Positions 1 through 10,673 of a stretch of 64,000 nucleotides of DNA are shown piece after piece. The stretch comes from Panagrolaimus kolymaensis (taxonomy: Eukaryota > Nematoda > Chromadorea > Rhabditida > Panagrolaimidae): contig JAJQJQ010000093.1 of assembly GCA_028622995.1 (NCBI GenBank), forward strand, positions 181,606-245,605. Direction: 5' to 3'. Every line of letters starts with the position of its first letter. The first letter of the stretch is position 1. Position numbers and translations under genes: made by a program. The notes beneath the pieces were generated by a model that was not told the origin of the DNA, did no database searches, and saw only the letters and a program-made list of their open reading frames with translations.

Positions 1-3000
1 TAAGTCTCTCATAGCAGCCAGCAACAACCAAGCCAACAGCCAGCAAAAAAGAGAAAGAGAGAGAGCAGCTTGTTTTTTTTTCTGGGGCCTAAAACGAAGA
101 AAAAGAAGAAAAAAAAGGAGAAGAAACCAGGGTGTGATAGGATAGATACATACACAAACATATATGTGTATATACATACATGTATGTGTCTTTTTATTTT
201 TTTGTCATATGTGCGTATATACATCTGCTTTTTTTCTGTGGTATAAACACCAACCATTTTTATTTGCTGCTGCTGCTTGCTTACAAGGGAAGAAGGATGC
301 TGTTGTTGGTTGCTGCAGCTGCCTGCCTAAATTCTATTCTTTTTTCTTTTCTTTTTTTCGTTGTTGGGGCAATGATGGCGCTAGAAAAGGGTGATGGTGA
401 TGATGATGATGATGCTCTCTGTGTTGTGTTGTAGCAACAAAAGAAGAAGAAAAAAAAGTAAGGAAAGGAACAACAACAAGCAAGCCAATGGCGCGTAATT
501 TTTTTTTTTGCTCCATCTTCTGCATCATTTTTTGGGTTTTTAAACTGTCTTTTTTTCTTATAGGAAAAACAGAAAAGAAAAAATGATGGGAAAGGAAAAA
601 AACCAGAAACAATAACAACGAAAAATAATAATAAAAAAACGCGCGTAAAAACAAAAATAAGTTTCACTTTTTTTCTGTTATAAAATAAATATTATTCATT
701 CATTCGCTATAAATAAGGCAGGTAAAAGTACAAATTCATAGGGTCCAAAATATCATAACAAAGAAGTTTTTAAAAAATGTATTTGGAAAACAAAAAAAAA
801 AGAATGACTCTCATTATTTTAAAGGAATTTTCTCATAAACTCAAATAATGGCAAAAAATTTTAAAAAATGCCAGAGAATAACTTTCCATTATTGCTCTAA
901 CCTCTTTTTTGAAGAGAAAAAAAAAAATTCCCTCCAGTAATTATTTTTCTTCGCACTTGGCCTCATCATTCCTCTTTTTTATATGGATAAAAGAAAGTAT
1001 CCCTTCCAGATATTTTTGCTTAATCCATCGTTGTTACTTCCCAACTTAAAAAATTGTAACATTTTTAATATTTTTGATGAATGTCGTCGGTCAGGTTTCT
1101 CTTTTTTTCCATCACTGAAAAAAAAGGAAAAGTTTTACCTAATCTTTGTTCATCTTCTTCTTTCTTTTATGCCTAATACATATTTTTTCAATTATAGCTT
1201 TAAAAGGGGAAAAAGAGAATAGATGGATGCTTTTAACTTTTTTTTCATTTCTCTTTTTTTTTTTGACACTCCTTTTTTCGCTTTTTTTTGTTGCTCTAAC
1301 AACTTTTAATTGCTGTTGTTATTTATTATTGCTGCTTGCTGCCATTATGATGGAGAAAAATGAAAATGAAAAAAAAGTTTTTGATGCAGCTAAAAAAAAG
1401 AAAATTGCTTTTTTTGTTATTATTAAAAAAATTTTAGGCTTTATAGTTAGTTTTTTTGCTTTTAATTTTTAATTTCTTGACGTTGTTGTAGCCGCTAAAC
1501 ATATTTTTTATATTTTTAAATTTTATAACTATAGAAAAAAAGAAACGCATTTTTAAAAAATAATAAAACTAATTTTATATATTTTATTTTATTTAATTTT
1601 TTCAAGAAATAAAAGCAGCGTAAGCAAAGGGAAAAAAAGTCAGCTGCTTTTTTTTTCTTTTCCCTAAACATTTAAACTTTTTAAGAAAAAATTATAATTA
1701 TTAGTGTTAAAAAAATAAATAAAAGCTGCTTTTCCACCACCACCAATAAAAATTGTGATAATTTAACTAATAAGTAGCTTATGAAAAATAATGAGAAAAG
1801 TTAAAAGTGAAGAAAGAAAAAATACTAAGAAAATTTTTAAAGCAAAAAGTTAAAAGCTGTTTTTAAAAATTTAACATGAACCATATTTCTTTTTTCTTTA
1901 ATTTTGACATTAATAAAATTAATAGTATGGAAGAAAAAGTTGGAGAGAATGTTTTTTTATTAAGCTAATGGGATTCTGGAGAGAAAAAATTTGCTTAAAA
2001 TCCCAAAACATGGTTCAGCGAAAAAAAAAATTGAAATGAAAAGCTTCATGAAATGAAACGAGTCTTTCAAATTTATATCTCAAATTTTATTTCCAAAACT
2101 CAAAAAAAGTTTGAAAAAATAATCTCAAAATTTTGAAAACAACTAAAACTTTAACAACCAAAATATTGCTTGCTAATATTTATGTTGGTAGTGGAGCAGA
2201 GCAGATAACAAAAATAAACATTAACATATGACTCAAAAGCAGAGAGTAAAAATAAACTCGAGCATATTGAATTTTATCAAAATAAAAACAATACACCATT
2301 TCCGGTTTTTATGGTACTCAAAATACTAAAAAAATTGAAATGAATAAACAAACTAAATTTCTGAAGAAGAAAAAATGATAGCAAAATTTAAAGTTCGCCT
2401 TGATCAATACTTTCGTAGCTATCAACAACAACTGAATTTCATTTTTTGAAAAAATAAATTTAGAAACCGAAATAAAATTTGTGCTTTTAGTCTTCTGCAA
2501 AAATTGTGAATCACATCCAGCAAGCAAGCAGTGTGATTGAAATTTAATCATTCAATCACACATTCATAATCAAAAAAATAAAACCAATGAACAAAAAAAA
2601 TTGAGGGAATAAACATTTATAAAAAATTTTTGGAAAATTCTCTATTCCTTGAAAGAAAACAAAAAGATAAAAAATTTTAGTTTAAAAAAATATATAACGG
2701 ATTTTTTACATACACATTTACAGCCACCACAACGACAACAAGGCTTTTCATTATAATGATTTATGGCATTTTTTATTTTCAGATTTATCTTAAAAACCGC
2801 AATAAAAAAAATTTAAAATATGGAAATGAAAATGTGAAAAGCGTCCCACATCGTCGTCGTCGTAAAATTTAATGGTCTTCTTGCTTTAAATCTTATATAA
2901 CTTTTTTCTAATATGCATTTATTACAGAAAGCAGCTCGTTTGTGGTAAAAAAAAAGTAAAACAGCTGAAAATAAAAATCAAAAGAGACACAAAGTTAATA

Positions 3001-4417
3001 TATTTAAAAAAAAAATTGTGATTACATATGTATGTAAATACAGTATTCTTTTTTTGCTAATAATGACGTGATTAAAAAAATTGAGAAGAAAAAACCGTAG
3101 ACATATGCATTTTTTTTTAAACTAGGAACGTGTTATCAAAAAATTAGAATTACACGATTTCAAATACTTTTTTATGGAAAAAAAATTTATATTTATTTTA
3201 AACAAAAAATAGGGCAAAGAATTAATTTTACTTCAACGTCTTCAGGGATTTGAATTTTAAAAATTAAAAGGTTAAATAATTAATTAACTATCGTACTTTA
3301 CACCTTTGAAAGCGCATGGCACTTACATGAATTGTTTATGGGATCTAAAGCAACTTTTTTTGTTACAGGCTAATATGGCAGCAGATGACAATATGGAAGC
3401 CACGTTGTTGACGTGTAAAATTAAAAAAAAATATAAAAAATGAGAGCATTTTTTTTACCATATTTTCCAAATAATTGATGACATTGTTGATGTTTTTGTA
3501 AATCCAACTTCTGTATCACAAAAAAAATGCAATCTTGTTTTTTTCGGTTTTTTCTATGGTATAAATGTTTCAAAATGATTTTTCTCGGTAGCTTGCTTAA
3601 TAAAGCTTTAATAATGGCCCTAAAAAATTTCTTTTTTAAAATTGCTTAAAGAAAAAACAATAAAAATTAATTATTCATTTTCATAATTTTTAAAAACTTT
3701 TATTGTATTTTTTCCCCAAACATTTCTTTTTTTGCCTAAAATTTTTCCATGCGTCTCTCGTTCAATAGCCTTTTTTTTCTTCGTTTCGTATTCTTGCATC
3801 GTCGACAAAAAAAAAAGAAGAAAAAGGAAGAACGAACAAACGCACAAAAAAAAATGAGAGAACCACAACCTTCAATTTTTTCTTCTTCCATTGTTGTTCG
3901 TTCGTGCATCTTCTTCCGTTGCTTGCCATTCTTTCATTCCATTTTGGAAAAGAAAATGCTTGAGTTTAAATTTGCATATTGATTTTTTTATTTATTGATT
4001 TACGAATTCGAAAGCTCGTGACTCTTTTTTTTGTAAGCTTTCATAAATAAAACTTGAAATTTCTTTGATATGTTTTTCGTTTATTCAATTTTACTCTTTT
4101 TTAGCAGCAAAATATAAAAATTTATTTGCTCTTTTTTTATGTTCGTGAAATAATGAAAAAATTTATGAAATTATTTTTTCTTTATTAATTTACGCCTTAA
4201 TTTTTAAAAAGCTTGTCTCCCTTAATTTGTTTATAAGGAAACCCATAAATAAGGTTTATTAAATCATTTTTGGTAAACAAAGACTGCCCAATCAAAAGTT
4301 CAAAATAATTTTTTTAACATCGACAATTTATTTTTTATGATCATTCAAAAAAAGTATTTAACCCAAAAAATAAATTTTTAGCTGTTGCTACTTTCCTATT
4401 TTCATTAAAACAACGAT
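1..4417. other. AT-rich non-coding stretch, no gene seen
   Basis: The stretch is dominated by poly-T and poly-A runs, short (GAT)n and (CTG)n clusters near 240-420, and TA-rich alternating sequence near 150-190. Open frames here are rich in F, K, L, S and N, as expected from homopolymers read in frame, and show no conserved motif or convincing splice-linked exon chain. A perfect 11-bp hairpin (2531-2541 with 2551-2561) is the only compact structure noted. Confidence 0.6.
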
Positions 4418-5171
4418 ATGGCCCGACCACCAATAGACCGAACTCCATCTCAAGAAATCCTCCACCAAACAGAATTAAAAAGGCGTAAAGCTGAAAGGCA
4501 ACGTTTAAAACGATTGAAAATGAACGAAACTCAAAGGGAAGAAGAAAAAGAAAAATGTCGACTTCGAATGCAATCCCGCCGTTCACATTTATCAGAAACT
4601 GAAAAGCATTTATTAAAGGAGCAAGCTAAAGCTCGAATGGCTGCAAGAAGAACATATTTAACCTCAGAGGAAAAAGAATTTGAAAAAGAGCAAACTCGAA
4701 TTCGAATGAAATTAAAACGTTCAAATTTTACTGAACATGAAAAATCTATTGAAAGAGAAGCAACGAAACAGCGAATGAAATTTTTTCGATCAAATATGAG
4801 TGAAACGCAAAAAGCTGAAATAAATGAACACGCAAAAATTCGAATGCGTGGAAAACGAATAAATTTGATAGAGGAAGAAAAAGTAGACGATAAAGAACGA
4901 GCAAAAAATAGGATGAAAAGGAAACGTAAGTTTTTGAGATTCATAATAACGAACTACCATAAAATCTTGGCACTTCTGGGACTATCAAACCAGTGAATCA
5001 ATTCCTTCCAATATAGTCAAATAATACAACGCTGTTATCAGCCAAAAATGAACTTTGATAAACGTAACTACAAAATTTTTAGGTAAAGCAGAATGCTGTA
5101 AATCTTTATCACCAATGCCCATAGCTTTGTCATTCACCAATTCTTTGAAAGATTTTGAAACTCAATCATAG
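4418..5171 (+). CDS. STPR-type 23-residue tandem repeat protein, putative DNA-binding
   Basis: Exon 1 (4418-4925) encodes a highly basic, charged protein in which the dipeptide RM recurs exactly every 23 residues (RM Q.., RM A.., RM K.., RM K.., RM R.., RM K..), preceded by one further diverged unit. Each unit has the shape R-M-x-x-[KR]-R-x-x-(L/M)-[ST]-E-x-E-K then acidic/basic residues. A 23-residue unit of this kind is the score-and-three (STPR) repeat known from silkworm FMBP-1 and related animal proteins, where it binds DNA. The open frame runs on to 4996, but GTAAGT at 4926 and an acceptor before 5083 join cleanly in phase to a short last exon ending TAG at 5169-5171. The product is then about 198 aa with no zinc finger in view. 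AATAAA lies near 5243. The tetraspanin gene converges on it from the right. The family call rests on repeat length and pattern; nuclear role is inference. Confidence 0.7.
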
Positions 5172-5336
5172 AAGCAACTATTTTTTTAGACGCTAACTTT
5201 TAGTAGCTTTTTAAAAATCTTTGATACTCATTATTGCATTTATTAATAAACTAACTACATAATTACGGAAAATAAAAGAAATACATATACGTACATATTC
5301 ATAACAATCAAAAAAACATATAAATAATTATTATTC

Positions 5337-6836
5337 TTAATTTGTTACAACAATAGTTGGTGGAGGATTTTCATTATTCATTTGCGTCGTTATTGGAGGT
5401 GGTGGCCATGCTGATGGTGGTAAAGGATTTTCAACTTTTGGTACTTCAATATTCTCTTCTTTGATATCAACAACCGTAGCAGCAGCTGCACTTGGATCTT
5501 CATTTGTTTGTTGATGATTCTTTTTAAGTTTCCAAAGTGACCAACCGCCCATAATTGTAACAAACAAACAAATCAAACCTAAAACAAATTATTGTAAGTT
5601 GTAAACAACCAAAGTAAAAAAAAAACTCACCAACGATCATGAATGAAATTGCAGATAAATAAAAAAGTTGCCATTGGACTGCCTTGAAAATTGCTTTTGG
5701 ACATGGAAAGTCAATAATTAAAGAATCAATGATATTTTCACGTTTGATATCATTGGATGATGGTGGAAAAGTATCAAGAATGTTGCTCTCTTCAAAAACA
5801 GTTGAATTTAACCCTTGATGAAAGCAAAATGGAGATGATGGATTTTGATTGCAGCATGAAAATGGAAGGTTGAGTTGCTTCCTAAAACATTGGTGAAGTA
5901 AACGAAAAATAAAATCGAACAACAACGTACACCGATGCTTGATTCATATAATCAGGAACATAATCGGTGAGAAAAGGTTCAAGAGAGTAATACTTTTGAT
6001 ATTTTGATGGAATTAATGGTTTTGTTGGAATTGAACCACAGCATTGAAAACGAAGTTGGAGTATATTGAGTTCCTGAAAATATGAAAGTTTTAGGTAAAA
6101 AGCTACACACAATTCAATTATCTCAATCACATGTGGCTATAAACACAATGATCTCAACCTGATGTGGCTATAGACAGCAACAGTAGATCGGTTTTCAGAC
6201 TTGACAAACAAGGAATGGTGGAAAATCTTACTTTAGCAACATCATCATCCATAGAAGCATTATTAAGAAGTATCATAAAATTCTTTTCTATTGATTCTTT
6301 ACAATTTGAACTTGTTGATAAAAGTGCGATGGAAGTTGAGATAAACATAAATGACAATAAGCATCCGATGAGTATAGCTGGCAAAAAACCATTCTTTGAT
6401 AAATTCAATGCAAGTGGAAATGATCTAAAACGTTAATATGTATTAATAGGTAGATAGATACAGATGCTAAAAACAAAGAAAAAAAAGTAACAAATCAAAC
6501 ATACCGAAATGAAAGAATACTTGCAAATTGCCATATTGAAGCTAACAAAGCAAATGCAAGCATAACAGCTATAAGTCCACAAGGCCATAATTCAATTGAT
6601 AAACCATCAAAAATATATGTATAATTAAAAAATTGATTTACACCCGAAATCACTGGAAATGAAGCAGCTATAATTGAAAAAATTTGAATTATTAAAGCAA
6701 TCAATATTCGATTTGTTGAAGAATATATTTGAGAATTATGTTGATGTTGTTGTTTTGCATCTTCTTTATCTTCTTCTGTTATATTCTTATTCTTGTTTGT
6801 TGTTGGTATTGGAGGAGCTATAATTGATTTGATCAT
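5337..6836 (-). CDS. Tetraspanin family membrane protein
   Basis: Five exons join in frame on the minus strand: 6836-6505, 6424-6232, 6073-5931, 5881-5631 and 5578-5337, giving about 386 aa. The N-terminal tail is long and rich in N, Q and H. Then come TM1 (ILIALIIQIFSIIAASFPV), a short loop, TM2 (CGLIAVMLAFALLASIW) and TM3 (ILIGCLLSFMFISTSIALL). A large extracellular loop holds FQCCGS, a second Cys pair in PFSCC, and further single Cys. TM4 (ISFMIVGLICLFVTIM) is followed by a Pro-rich tail. CCG plus P-x-S-C in the loop after TM3 is the tetraspanin signature. Members organise membrane microdomains and bind partner proteins. Splice sites include GTATGT, GTAAGA, GTACGT and GTGAGT donors. An in-frame ATG at 6929 would add 31 residues; I chose 6836 because the extra part is a homopolymer-derived F-rich stretch. 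Which tetraspanin subgroup is unclear. Confidence 0.78.
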
Positions 6837-7319
6837 TATTAGATAGAAAAAACTTGAAGATTTGATTGAAGTTGCAGCAAGAAAGAAAAAAAACGTTTGA
6901 CTTTGAACGTTGTTGATTGGCAAAATCATACAAAAAAAGGCGGCAAAAAAAAGAGTGGGAATTTAAAAATTTGCATAAAAACAAGTGTTTTCTCTTTGGT
7001 GCAAGGTAAAAAAGCATATGAATGGAATTAATTTTTTTTGTCGTAAAAAATGAAACTTTTGCTTTGCTAATTTCGTTGTTGCTTTTTTGCTTGAAATATG
7101 TAGCTCCAAAAAAGTTTTATTTTGATTTTTGCTTCCAAATTACTGTATGGTTCATACATTTGCTATATATTTTTTTTACAATCAAATTTGGAAAACAGAA
7201 ATTTAACTATTTTGAGTATTTTGTTGAGTAACAGCAACTAGCTTTATGCCAGATGATTTATATGTGTGATAAAAAACCTTGGTACAAGATAGTTTAAAAA
7301 CAAAAAATAAATTCAGACT
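6837..7319. other. AT-rich spacer between tetraspanin and retroelement
   Basis: This is the upstream region of the minus-strand tetraspanin gene and the left flank of the LTR element. Frames here are short and homopolymer-driven. No gene is supported. Confidence 0.5.
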
Positions 7320-7324
7320 GATAC

Positions 7325-7540
7325 TGTGCTGCACGGAAATAGGAAGGTACAGACAAATTGTGAAGAGTAGTTTATTAGGCACGAAGCCACATGGTCAGAA
7401 CAGCACATACAAGGTTACTACAGGAAGTCAAGAGCGTATTAGAGAACATACAATAGAATAAGCTAGGATCACAATAGGAAGTGATGGCTAGTTAGGTTTG
7501 TTGTCCAGACACTTAGAGAAGTGACTGTTAGTGCACAACA
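7325..7540 (-). repeat. Outer element LTR (3' LTR in element orientation)
   Basis: This 216-bp copy matches the one at 11380-11595. On the minus strand it starts TGTTGTGCAC and ends with GCAGCACA. The target duplication GATAC lies immediately outside at 7320-7324. Confidence 0.9.
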
Positions 7541-7552
7541 TTCCCCCACACT
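7541..7552 (-). other. Polypurine tract of outer element
   Basis: On the minus strand the bases just before the LTR read AGTGTGGGGGAA. This purine-rich run in the expected place for plus-strand priming fixes the element's orientation and parallels the tract of the inner element. Confidence 0.7.
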
Positions 7553-8102
7553 TACAAGGCCATTACAATAGAAAATGGGACAACAATACAAGCTAACATA
7601 GAATAGGCAAGGATAGTTGACACCACGAGAAGCCATAGAAAGTGAACAAGAGTGGAATCATGAAGTTGACGAACAATTGAGAGTTTACCAGTAGAGTAAG
7701 ACCAGACCATGAGGACGAACCATGAGCATGAACATTAGTAAGAGCATGAACATTAGTAGAGCATGAAAACATATGCTGTACCATCACCTTTCCTCCCAGA
7801 GAAAGAGCAGTTCTTCGGTTGGAACATCACGTTGATGGAGACGATAGCACGAGCATGATCACGAAGTAAGTTAGAACATCACCAGAAGCAGATGATGGTT
7901 GTTTTTACGCGGAAAAACAGACAAAAACGGATGATTTTCTTCCATGAAGTTACCATAAGACCATACTGAGCAGCATTAGACGAAGACGACGTAGTTGAAA
8001 CATGATACGAAGATTTGAAAGTTGAAATGAACATTTGAGATTGAACATTGCAACACATTGATGAAGAAGAACAACGAAGTTTGAACATGTTTTGAAGATG
8101 TT

Positions 8103-8313
8103 TGTTGTGCCCACATATTTGGATGTGTCTGACTCCTGTTACGAAAGTATGTGAAAGTCAGTGACACGCTCATTCTCTCTCGCTTTTATGTCTTTGTTGT
8201 TTAGTCATTCATTCGTCTCTGTAATTGTAAGCTATTGCTGTTTTGTGCTGTAATATTTGTGTGCAATAAAGCTATTCTATTTATTGTTGTGTCTCCTGAA
8301 CCTGTGCACAACA
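8103..8313 (+). repeat. Inner element 5' LTR
   Basis: The 211-bp LTR opens TGTTGTGC and closes GCACAACA, with AATAAA at 8265-8270 as a likely polyadenylation signal. I read it base for base as identical to 10463-10673. The bases ATGTT lie just outside. Confidence 0.93.
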
Positions 8314-8316
8314 AAT

Positions 8317-8334
8317 TGGTGGAGATATCGAATT
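8317..8334 (+). other. Primer-binding site candidate of inner element
   Basis: TGGTGGAGATATCGAA starts 3 bp after the 5' LTR. TGG at this place is the usual complement of a tRNA 3' CCA end. The tRNA was not identified. Confidence 0.55.
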
Positions 8335-8489
8335 GTCCTCGTCCTCAAAGCCTCAAACTGCTTCTGCTCCTTGCTCCTGCTGGATCAACCGTCGCTGCTT
8401 GTACTGCTCGTGCAACTCTCAATCGTCTTCAACTTGCTGCTTATTGGTTTGTTCTTCAAATTCTTGATCAACTGCTATAACAACCGACG

Positions 8490-10451
8490 ATGTCGCTTCC
8501 AACTATTCCGCCGTTCAAACTTGATGTTGCTCGATCGAACTCTGCTGCTATGTGGATTGAAAGAATCGAATATATCTTTGCGCTTCATACGACGCTTTCC
8601 CAAAAGCAAAAGATTAGCTTGATCATGACTGCTTTGGATGACTCCTGCTATGAGAAGGTCTCTTCTGCTTTGCTTCTTACACCAGCCGTCAAAACAGAAA
8701 ATGATGCAACAACGTATGATGTCAAAGTCCTTCAGAATGTGATGATCCAACTCTTCGACCGTTCTGAATCTTTGTTTGCTAAACGCTTTGCTGCTCTTCA
8801 GATCACATGGGCTGATCCTGATGATGAACCAATTGCTGTCTTTGGTGCAAGAATCAAACAAGCGACACTTGATTTCAAAGTTGATGCCTTCGAAGAAAAC
8901 GAACTTCAAACTTTGCTCCTTATGCTCTCTATGAAATCAAGAGATCTCGAACCGCTGCGTTACCGAATACTCGACAAGCTTGCTGCTAATCCAAAAACGC
9001 CATTTGCTGATTGTCTTCAATTTATTGAATCTGCAATTCAAACCAAACGTGAACAAAAGCTGCCTGAATTGCATACAATCAACAATGTCATTCGTCGCCA
9101 TCCTCGTCCTGGTAAGCATTCGTCAAAGAAAGAAGATAGCAATTCCTCTTGTGATGAATCGTCAAGTGGTGAATCAACTTCGTCAAAACGTGCTCGTTAT
9201 GGTCGATGTGCTGAATGTGGTAAATCCAAGTCCAAACGTCATCATAAGCTTTGTGATCGATGTTTCCGCGCAACAACGAAATGCAACAACTGTCAAAAAG
9301 AAGGTCACTTTGCTGTGGAATGCAAAGTCAGCGCAAGAACCTCAAGCAAAATTACGGGTAAACAAGCTCGCTCTTACCACTGCATGTCGCTAACTCGTCC
9401 TGATGATGATGTTGATGCTACTCCATCTCATGCTGCTGCTGCTACTGATGTAAATCGCTCTCTTGATCGTGCTGCTGAAAAAGAAAGTGATATTGCCATG
9501 CTTATGGAAAATTTTAATATTTCTCGATCGAAAGCTGCTGATGCTCTCGAAGCTGCAAACAATGATTTTGTGAATGCTGTAATGGATCTCGATGGTAAAG
9601 AAACGAGAAAGTTCAATCGTCCTAATGCTGCTGTTAATGCGTACATGGTCTCTGCTCAATCGCCGCCTGTTGCCAATGCTCTTCGTACTCTTCTTGATGC
9701 TCAAGCCAAAAGAAAAGAAGGGGGAAAGGGAAGGAAGGATGCTACTTCTTCCAATCAAACGTCTGCTGCTGATAAAAAGAAAGCTGAAGCTGCTGCTATA
9801 ATTGCTGCGTCACCCGACAAGTATATACCCGACAAGGATGGATACTCTGATCTGCTTCGTGGTACTAATCGTGGACATGCTGTAAACGTTGATACTGGTG
9901 ACTTCGTTGAATTCTGCAAAGTAAATGGTCGTGGCAAAACTATTGGAAGAATTGAAGGTCTCAACGAATATGGTAAGTACCAGCTCCTTGATATCAATCA
10001 ACGTCAACGCTCTGTGGAACCTCATCAAGTGCTTCGCAAATGGACACCGCCTGCTGAATACGATGGTCAACCCGATGCTCATGTCAATGTCTTTAGCTGC
10101 TTAAAGAATAAGAATGCTCCTGCGCAAACGTCGAAAAATGCCAAGAAGAAAGTCAAATGGTCAAACGCCGTTCATATCTCTGATGAAGCAACCGCCGATG
10201 ATCCCTCGTCAACAAGCCAAGCTGCATGTACCATGCCCTGTACCATGCCCGAAGACATGTCAATTGATGATTATCAAACGACGACAACTGAAGCTATGGA
10301 AATCTTCGAAGATGCTGTGGAATGGATGGATCCAATGATCGCGAAACTTTCTGCTGCTGAACAAGGAAAACTTCTCGAACTGGTCCAGAAATTATTGGTC
10401 AAAGTCAACCGCCGTCAAACACTACCTGTTAAGCCTGGAAGTCTAATATAA
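8490..10451 (+). CDS. Retrotransposon Gag with CCHC knuckle and NAC-alpha-like UBA domain
   Basis: The ORF encodes 653 aa. Residues about 1-200 look like a retrotransposon Gag capsid region (MWIERIEYIF near the start; then Q-x-T-W, LLMLSMKSRD, RYRILDKL). Two zinc motifs follow: C-x2-C-x11-C-x2-C at about 238-256 and a true CCHC knuckle, CNNCQKEGHFAVEC, at 265-278, the nucleic-acid-binding module of Gag. Residues about 333-367 match the UBA domain that ends NAC-alpha: DIAMLMENFNISRSKAADAL followed by a NNDFVNAVMDL segment. Residues about 470-518 (GDFVEFCKVNGRGK, GKYQLLDINQ, VEPHQVLRKW) look like a small beta-barrel, perhaps like integrase C-terminal or Tudor/SH3 folds. No catalytic polymerase motif is present, and the stop is 11 bp before the 3' LTR. 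The ORF is intact and is the element's only gene. Gag is expected to package RNA in cytoplasmic particles; the UBA role is unknown. Confidence 0.85.
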   Translation: MSLPTIPPFKLDVARSNSAAMWIERIEYIFALHTTLSQKQKISLIMTALDDSCYEKVSSALLLTPAVKTENDATTYDVKVLQNVMIQLFDRSESLFAKRFAALQITWADPDDEPIAVFGARIKQATLDFKVDAFEENELQTLLLMLSMKSRDLEPLRYRILDKLAANPKTPFADCLQFIESAIQTKREQKLPELHTINNVIRRHPRPGKHSSKKEDSNSSCDESSSGESTSSKRARYGRCAECGKSKSKRHHKLCDRCFRATTKCNNCQKEGHFAVECKVSARTSSKITGKQARSYHCMSLTRPDDDVDATPSHAAAATDVNRSLDRAAEKESDIAMLMENFNISRSKAADALEAANNDFVNAVMDLDGKETRKFNRPNAAVNAYMVSAQSPPVANALRTLLDAQAKRKEGGKGRKDATSSNQTSAADKKKAEAAAIIAASPDKYIPDKDGYSDLLRGTNRGHAVNVDTGDFVEFCKVNGRGKTIGRIEGLNEYGKYQLLDINQRQRSVEPHQVLRKWTPPAEYDGQPDAHVNVFSCLKNKNAPAQTSKNAKKKVKWSNAVHISDEATADDPSSTSQAACTMPCTMPEDMSIDDYQTTTTEAMEIFEDAVEWMDPMIAKLSAAEQGKLLELVQKLLVKVNRRQTLPVKPGSLI

Positions 10452-10462
10452 GTGGGAAGGGA
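10452..10462 (+). other. Polypurine tract of inner element
   Basis: GTGGGAAGGGA sits between the Gag stop codon and the 3' LTR, the expected position of the plus-strand primer. Confidence 0.8.
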
Positions 10463-10673
10463 TGTTGTGCCCACATATTTGGATGTGTCTGACTCCTGTT
10501 ACGAAAGTATGTGAAAGTCAGTGACACGCTCATTCTCTCTCGCTTTTATGTCTTTGTTGTTTAGTCATTCATTCGTCTCTGTAATTGTAAGCTATTGCTG
10601 TTTTGTGCTGTAATATTTGTGTGCAATAAAGCTATTCTATTTATTGTTGTGTCTCCTGAACCTGTGCACAACA
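10463..10673 (+). repeat. Inner element 3' LTR
   Basis: This 211-bp LTR is identical to 8103-8313 by eye. It is followed directly by the target duplication ATGTT at 10674-10678. AATAAA is at 10625-10630. Confidence 0.93.

Larger units (their letters stand above)
8103..10673 (+). mobile_element. Gag-only LTR retrotransposon nested in the outer element
   Basis: The element is 2571 bp with two 211-bp LTRs (8103-8313, 10463-10673) that look identical throughout. The target duplication ATGTT lies at 8098-8102 and 10674-10678. The LTR starts TGTTGTGC and ends GCACAACA, a perfect 8-bp inverted terminal pair. A primer-binding-like TGGTGGAG begins 3 bp after the left LTR (8317) and a purine tract abuts the right LTR. 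The single long ORF (8490-10451) fills the interior. It has no protease, reverse transcriptase, RNase H or integrase, so the element must rely on another element's enzymes. Identical LTRs mean recent insertion, after the outer element was already in place. Confidence 0.93.

Noticed and set aside
164..667. Several open frames of 76-128 codons on both strands
   Set aside because: They are rich in F, K and S from poly-T/poly-A and GAT repeats, overlap one another, and have no motif or splice partners.
7593..8173. Minus-strand frames within the outer LTR element as possible Gag or Pol
   Set aside because: They contain no zinc knuckle, protease, polymerase or integrase motif and are short.
8257..9801. 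Frames overlapping the Gag ORF on both strands
   Set aside because: They are shadows of the 653-aa Gag, whose zinc knuckle and length make it the real frame.
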